NCBI GenBank assembly: GCA_964475955.1
Contig: CAYYZY010000158.1
Location: forward strand, 1 to 18,675
DNA from: DATKZH01 sp964475955
Lineage (GTDB): Bacteria; Planctomycetota; Planctomycetia; Pirellulales; Thermoguttaceae
Length of the DNA stretch: 18,675 bases
Direction: 5' to 3'
Part shown: positions 16,001 to 18,675 of the stretch, piece after piece
Numbering within the stretch: position 1 is the first letter of the stretch
How the letters are laid out: each line of letters opens with the position of its first letter
Notes under the pieces: model-generated
Told to the model about the DNA's origin: nothing
Databases searched by the model: none
Seen by the model: only the letters and a program-made list of their open reading frames with translations
Program-made: the position numbers and the translations under genes

Positions 16001-16930
16001 CAGGAACAGGGTGCCGTCGCTTACGAGCACTTCCTCGGTGGCCGCGGTATCCTCGTACGTGCGGAGCGTTTGGCCGGTGGCGGCGTCCAGGGCGCTCAGG
16101 GGCGCGTGCAGCCCCAGGGTGACGTAAACCACGTCGTCCACGGCGACTAGGCGCCGCGTGAGCAGGGCCGGCCCGCTCTTGAGCGGCCAGAGCTGCGTGT
16201 GCCAGCGCTCGATGGGCCGCTTCCAGAGGATGGTGCCGTTGAAGGCGTCGCGCCCGATCAGATACCAGTGCGACGGCAGCACGATCGACGCCGTCGAGCC
16301 CTCGTCGAAAATGTAGAACAGCCGCCCGGCGGCGGAGACCAGCGAGCTGAGCGACGACATGTGGTCGTGGTGGCGCGACCAGCGCGGGCTGCCCATCCAC
16401 TGCATGCGTCCCAGCGGCTCGATCACCTCATCCTGGGAGACGGCGTTGTTGGTCGGGTCGTAGAGGTAGTGGGTCCAGTCGTCGATCTCCTGCGGGCGCG
16501 GCTTGACGGTCTTCTTCCACTGGCCGTCCTGCGCGACGTAGGCCACGCCCTGCGGCGCGAGCACGCGCATCACCTCGTCCACCGACACGCCCGAAAGGTC
16601 TTCGGCCACCACCAGGTTGACCAGGTTGTCGACGTACGGCAGTCGCTCGCCCGACAACCGGTCGATTGATACTCTGCCGTAGAGCCCGAGCGATTTGACG
16701 TGCTCGCGCGCCTTCTCGACGTTGCCCGCTTCCGCATCGAGACCCTGGACCAGGTACGCGTCCCCTGAGCCCAGGGCCGCCGTAAGTCGGCCGCCGCCGC
16801 AACCTAGATGGACGACGAGCCCCCCCTTCACGCCGGAAGCCTCCCGAATCGGGTCCGCGGACGGCCCCCCAAAAATCGGTGAGAACGCCACTACCGAAAG
16901 AACTGCTGCGCCCAAAACGGATGCTCTCAT
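13043..16930 (-). CDS. Paralogue D: methyltransferase-like / propeller protein with LamG-like insertion
   Basis: 1295 residues. Start ATG 16930 has AAGGAG six bases upstream and a signal peptide (hydrophobic 4-20). The methyltransferase-like domain covers 35-133: VVHLGCGGG (39-47, Asp of GCGDG replaced by Gly), VQGLDAEAGN (61-70), LPYVDNLVNLVV (97-108) and EVMRVLAPQGVAYV (119-132). The signature follows at about 143-164, here KPRPQEIDDW and YDPTNNAV. Two propeller blocks are separated by HHRCYRGKAT, RGACLTGIMPANGM, HDCACY and the linker LPTPGSPLPPPGDWPTYR. YLDGSWFHRSYW matches the late family motif. Residues about 959-1180 form an insertion absent from A, B and C, resembling a concanavalin-like LamG domain (VEAWVKAEKPGG, LQLYVDGELAAT, GVIDEVRVFYGTLTAAEI). 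The last blade resumes at VEYDWSVKEPP. D is the most elaborate and least disturbed member. LamG-like domains often bind glycans or proteins, so a surface role is plausible; the ligand is unknown. Confidence 0.82.
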   Translation of the reverse strand: MRASVLGAAVLSVVAFSPIFGGPSADPIREASGVKGGLVVHLGCGGGRLTAALGSGDAYLVQGLDAEAGNVEKAREHVKSLGLYGRVSIDRLSGERLPYVDNLVNLVVAEDLSGVSVDEVMRVLAPQGVAYVAQDGQWKKTVKPRPQEIDDWTHYLYDPTNNAVSQDEVIEPLGRMQWMGSPRWSRHHDHMSSLSSLVSAAGRLFYIFDEGSTASIVLPSHWYLIGRDAFNGTILWKRPIERWHTQLWPLKSGPALLTRRLVAVDDVVYVTLGLHAPLSALDAATGQTLRTYEDTAATEEVLVSDGTLFLVVNKEPEKTWREYSELSEIKQGVRDPQWKGGEKTVMALDAESGKVLWQEDSFVSPSTLAVDAERVYFHDGDKIVALDRQSGDARWASEPLPVWQKIQSWFVPSLVVYKDVVLWAGGEEMIPHRGGEDTMTALAAETGKTLWNAPHAPSGYQSAEDLLVAGGLVWTGATTNGGYDGVFRGHDPHTGEVKKEFPPDVEAYWFHHRCYRGKATEKYLLMSRTGIEFLDLDKESWSLHHWTRGACLTGIMPANGMIYAPEHDCACYPEAKTYAFAALAPDSKSLSAIRAAADDRRLERGPAYGQLPTPGSPLPPPGDWPTYRYDEARSGCTPTRVDAKLEAAWETRLGGPLSSVTVAEGKLFVASIDTHTLHALDAASGAPAWSFTAGGRVDSPPTVWQGSCLFGSADGCVYCLRASDGALAWRFRAAPIDQRHTVAEQIESVWPVHGNILVQDGAACFVAGRSMLLDGGLHLYRLDPKTGRVLAHRHFDDKDPETGEHLQTRHQTLQMPVALPDVMSSDGECLYMRSQVFDLEGNRLALGPNSGDLVLQATVQRGENAHLFAPYGYLDGSWFHRSYWVFGRSFSGGHGGYYQAGRFAPAGRLLVVDEKNVYGYGRQPQYLRWTTPLEYHLFATDKQPPELPDIPGHRRRSSAGSWINVDKAERLNPAGKPLAVEAWVKAEKPGGVIFASGGPSHGYALYLQKGRPHFAVRVNKKPFVVGAEQKAVGDWVHLAGVLTSDKKLQLYVDGELAATAEAGGFVTEEPAQAMEIGADAGSGVGDYESPFPLTGVIDEVRVFYGTLTAAEIAKHAQTAGDVSAAAAQLALSFSFDEGKAMDLSGSKYYAKLGAVEPVAGKFGDAMRFTGREATKVKRHFVEYDWSVKEPPLFARAMVLADDTLFIAGPPDVVDENEVVAGDLTDEEVRKRLAFQDAAMSGERGALLVAVSAADGKPIAQQRLAAPPTWDGMAAAGGCLFLSTVDGKVVCLAGKE
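13391..14056 (-). other. LamG-like insertion within D
   Basis: About 222 residues lie between HRRRSS and VEYDWSVKEPP. The order is odd. The part from SWINVDKAERL to AEIAKHAQ looks like the middle and end of a LamG/laminin-G-like domain. The stretch after it, LALSFSFDEGKAMDLSGS to GKFGDAMRFTG, resembles the usual beginning of such a domain. This is either a circularly permuted LamG or one domain followed by a partial second copy. Identification is from motif memory without a profile search. Confidence 0.6.
15063..15106 (-). repeat. Linker repeat in D (purine-rich on + strand)
   Basis: On the minus strand this reads CTCCCCACTCCCGGCTCGCC then TCTCCCCCCTCCCGGCGACTGG. It encodes LPTPGSPLPPPGDW between the two propeller blocks, the same place as the B and C repeats. 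It is shorter and more diverged than in B. Confidence 0.55.
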
Positions 16931-16936
16931 GGCAAT

Positions 16937-16942
16937 CTCCTT
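16937..16942 (-). promoter_or_regulatory. Shine-Dalgarno of D (AAGGAG)
   Basis: The minus strand reads AAGGAG six bases before ATG 16930. With the signal peptide that follows, this fixes the D start. It argues against the frame-shifted upstream ATG at 17099. Confidence 0.7.
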
Positions 16943-16989
16943 GACGGCGGATGAAAAGGCCCGTGCGGCAGCGCCGGCTGCCGGTCGGT

Positions 16990-17014
16990 ATTATAGCAGC
17001 CTCAGCCGGTTCAA
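16990..17014 (-). promoter_or_regulatory. Candidate extended -10 promoter of D
   Basis: On the minus strand TGC precedes a consensus TATAAT (16995 down to 16990), giving a full extended -10. TTGAAC lies at 17014-17009, but the spacer is only 13 bases, so it is probably not a true -35; the hexamer at 17-base spacing is GGTATT. Transcription would start near 16983, leaving a leader of about 50 bases. A consensus TATAAT in such GC-rich DNA is unlikely to be chance. Confidence 0.6.
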
Positions 17015-17121
17015 TACCACCTGCCCGAGCCTGCCGCTTCCGCGCAGATGGGCGACGCTCGCTTGCCGCGGGACCGTTTTTCATCAGGCACATTTTCATT
17101 TGGTCTCACTCCTTCCAGACA

Positions 17122-17146
17122 TTGCAGAACCCCACCCGTTCTGCAA
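17122..17146. repeat. 9-bp perfect hairpin upstream of D
   Basis: TTGCAGAAC (17122-17130), loop CCCACCC, GTTCTGCAA (17138-17146). It lies about 110 bases upstream of the D -35 area. No T-run follows on either strand. It could be a terminator for transcription entering from the right, an operator, or a repeat element. Confidence 0.5.
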
Positions 17147-17398
17147 CGGCGTGCTGGTTGGACGGGCGGTGGCAGGGGAGGTTTGGCCGACGGACGCAGA
17201 CGGGGAGCCCAAGAAATTGCCGGGCGGAAAGGCTGATCTGAAAATGACAGGCCCAGACGTCGAGCCCGGCCGGACCCCGGAGCACGCCGAGCCGGTTGCT
17301 CTCCGTCGGTCGGCCGGAGCAGCGGGAGCACGTGGAGGGTGGGCTGCGAAAACTCAGCGATTGACCACAGGGCAGGTCGTGTTGCGTGTCTGTTCCGA

Positions 17399-17410
17399 CG
17401 GCGTACGCCG
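17399..17410. repeat. 12-base perfect palindrome
   Basis: CGGCGTACGCCG reads the same on both strands, and AAGGCCTT, another palindrome, follows directly at 17411-17418. There is no nearby start codon with a good ribosome binding site, so an operator role is not supported. Confidence 0.4.
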
Positions 17411-17440
17411 AAGGCCTTCCCCAAGGGAACCCGGGCCCAA

Positions 17441-17600
17441 GTCGGCTTCAGCCGGCTTCTGGCCAGGCAGATTTCCACCGAGGCCGGACGGCTGAAGACC
17501 GGCCGAGAAGCCCGGCTGAAGCCGGCTTGTCCTCGGGCGGAAACGGCCCCACACCCGACCAGCTCAAGCTGCTGGCAAACGGCCGGTCGGCTGAAGCCGA
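17441..17600. repeat. Short dispersed repeat GGCTGAAGCC, four copies in 160 bases
   Basis: The near-palindrome CCGGCTGAAGCCGG appears as GTCGGCTTCAGCCGGC (17441-17456, opposite orientation), GACGGCTGAAGACCGG (17487-17502), CCCGGCTGAAGCCGGC (17511-17526) and GGTCGGCTGAAGCCGA (17585-17600). Each can fold on itself with a 2-base centre, or pair with another copy. The variation around a fixed core is what a REP-like element shows. Confidence 0.6.
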
Positions 17601-17766
17601 CCCGATCTCGACGGGCGTGCCCGCCCTCGTCCGTGCCTCGCGCGGTTCCAAGCTCTTTCGAATCTCTCTTCGTCGGATGCGCGCCCCGTGCGCGCACGTG
17701 TGTAGGACGGAAGGGTATTGCGTCTTAGGATCAGCGAATCCGCTTGCGTCGGGTTGGTCGCTCTTT

Positions 17767-17837
17767 GCTCCGCGAAAAGACGCTTGTTCGCGGAGCGAAC
17801 AACGACACTTGCTTCGCGTCGGCAGCGGACGCGAAGC
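17767..17837. repeat. Cluster of mutually exclusive perfect hairpins
   Basis: Three perfect stems lie in 71 bases. GCTCCGCGAA (17767-17776) pairs with TTCGCGGAGC (17787-17796). TTGTTCGC (17784-17791) pairs with GCGAACAA (17795-17802), which excludes the first. GCTTCGCGTC (17811-17820) pairs with GACGCGAAGC (17828-17837). The cluster abuts the truncated IS110 transposase. Confidence 0.6.
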
Positions 17838-17862
17838 GTCGTAACGATGCATGCCTCGGCGG

Positions 17863-18108
17863 TCAAAACCCGGCCCACCCGGCGACGGGCCAATATGCGC
17901 GGGTCTCGTTTCCCTCGACCCACTCGTAGGTGGCCGTCGCTTCCACCACCACCCGAAAGGGGGTCTGCCGTTCGAAAAAGGCCCGAATCCCCGCCGTGTC
18001 CCGACAGGAAAACCGTCTCCGAGCCGTCACCTTCCGCCTCCCTTCGACTACCACCATCACGCACAAACTGATAGTCTTCTTGTGGAGATCGACGCCGATG
18101 AACTTCAT
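17863..18108 (-). pseudogene. IS110-family transposase fragment (N-terminus only)
   Basis: MKFIGVDLHKKTISLCVM and RRFSCRDTAGIRAFFE then PFRVVVEATATYEW match the start of the IS110-family DEDD transposase, including the first Asp (DLHKK) and the Glu of VVEAT. AAGGAG stands eight bases before ATG 18108, so the left part including its translation start is intact. Homology stops after Trp63 (nucleotide 17920). The remaining 18 codons, to a TGA at 17863-17865, are unrelated. Full-length IS110 transposases are several hundred residues, so this copy lacks most of its catalytic and C-terminal region and cannot transpose by itself. Confidence 0.8.
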
Positions 18109-18675
18109 GACGAAACTCCTTCTGTGGAAACCGCGGGTTACTTGACCATACCCACTGGTTTACCACGCCATCGAAGCTACGTCACGAACGGCGCGGTCTC
18201 CGCTTTTCATAGCTTCACCCTACGCGCCGCCCGAGCCGGACCGGGGGCTTGGAGATCTTCTCAGTCCCGGAGGGACGACAGCCAATAGACAGGGCCGTAA
18301 GCCCCTGGGACCAGGTTGGCACGGCACGCAAGCCCCGGAGGGGCGGCACGCTTCCTCATTTTGCCTTGCTCCCTACCCAGGGCTCACGCCCTCGGCTATT
18401 GACTTGCAGCGGGTAGGCATGGCGAGCCTCTGTGCTCCAGGAAACCGGAAAGTCCCACTGTCAGCTCGCCCTAATAGCCCAACTCTCCTCGCCTGTCCAG
18501 ATCACTTGCCACTGCCAAAGAACTTGCGAAACGGACATCTAGAAGTCCTGCGGACTCGGCGGAGGTAGGCCACGGCACTCCGGGCTTTCAGGCGTCTCTC
18601 GCAAATGATCTTCGCCGCCTCTAAATATGCGAAAAGACTTTGAGCGACAAATGCAACTGGATTGCCAGCCCGTTC
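18109..18675. other. Gene-free right end with hairpin repeat block
   Basis: No gene was recognised. 18109-18260 upstream of the transposase start is probably the IS110 leader and flanking DNA. 18261-18403 is a structured repeat block annotated separately. Further right, AGTCC/GGACT (18544-18556) is a small 5-bp hairpin with loop TGC. The final ~100 bases show nothing recognisable and may be the edge of a gene outside the window. Confidence 0.55.
18261..18403. repeat. Composite hairpin repeat block (CCCGGAGGG and CAGGGC modules)
   Basis: Two copies of a hairpin module alternate with two copies of another. Module 1 is GTCCC-GGA-GGGAC (18264-18276), then GCCCC-GGA-GGGGC (18332-18344); the stems differ by a matched T:A to C:G change. 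Module 2 is CAGGGC with GCCCCTG (18290-18307), then AGGGC-TCAC-GCCCT (18379-18392). CAATAG (18283-18288) and CTATTG (18396-18401) form an outer inverted pair. The conserved stems imply a structured repeat or RNA, not a protein gene. Confidence 0.6.

Larger units (their letters stand above)
17015..17862. other. Gene-free, palindrome-rich region upstream of D
   Basis: No supported gene was found. Open frames here lack motifs and change composition abruptly. The region holds several perfect inverted repeats and a short dispersed repeat, listed separately. A ribosome-binding-like AAGGAG precedes an ATG at 17099 on the minus strand, but the frame runs into D out of phase with no recognisable protein. 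The overall look is of planctomycete-type intergenic repeat DNA next to a decayed insertion sequence. Confidence 0.6.

Noticed and set aside
13394..16150. 918-residue plus-strand frame antisense to D
   Set aside because: No motif or start signal. D on the opposite strand has a complete domain set, a promoter and a Shine-Dalgarno.
16428..17099. Minus-strand ORF with an AAGGAG upstream of ATG 17099
   Set aside because: After about 55 residues it runs through D out of frame. The promoter-like TATAAT and a second AAGGAG favour the D start at 16930.
17441..18410. CRISPR array
   Set aside because: The repeats are short, self-complementary, in mixed orientation, and without regular spacers or cas genes.

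Overview
The window looks like a scaffold from a high-GC planctomycete-type bacterium (Pirellulales-like). This is inferred from gene content: very long exported proteins built on PQQ-like beta-propellers, a radical SAM/SPASM protein beside a PHP-plus-GT4 glycosyltransferase, a LamG-like insertion, and intergenic DNA full of short palindromes. No rRNA, tRNA or other taxonomic marker is present. A run of 10 N (7269-7278) shows the sequence is a scaffolded draft, which matters when reading the broken genes.

Layout. 1-524 has no convincing gene but ends in a good extended -10 promoter and a strong ribosome binding site. 525-3459 holds a 44-codon ORF overlapping a radical SAM/SPASM gene, then a PHP/GT4 gene that appears to have lost its middle. 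3733-12931 is a same-strand tandem array of three paralogues, here called A, B and C. Each has a signal peptide, an intact-looking class I methyltransferase-like domain with a GCGDG motif, and two blocks of PQQ-like propeller repeats. A and B are open; C is broken by two frameshifts and two internal deletions. A fourth paralogue, D (16930-13043), runs convergently on the minus strand and carries a LamG-like insertion within its last propeller region. 16931-18675 is essentially gene-free. It holds D's promoter, many hairpins and short interspersed palindromes, and the first ~63 codons of an IS110-family transposase.

How the genes may work together. The four paralogues share several exact signatures: GCGDG; KPWP followed by HYLHGPDNNAV; RCYRNKAT; RG(T/A)C followed by CxC; DDTWWHRTYW; and a closing APPxxDGMAAADG. 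They are therefore one family, not unrelated propeller proteins. An exported protein with a SAM-methyltransferase fold is unusual because SAM is cytoplasmic. Either the fold has been reused for another role or the export prediction is wrong. This family is the best candidate here for undescribed biology. The radical SAM and PHP/GT4 genes look like a separate cell-surface or glycan unit, and nothing in the sequence ties them to the array. The apparent internal deletions in PHP/GT4 and C sit at short direct repeats close to a scaffold gap, so assembly collapse must be excluded before they are treated as real.
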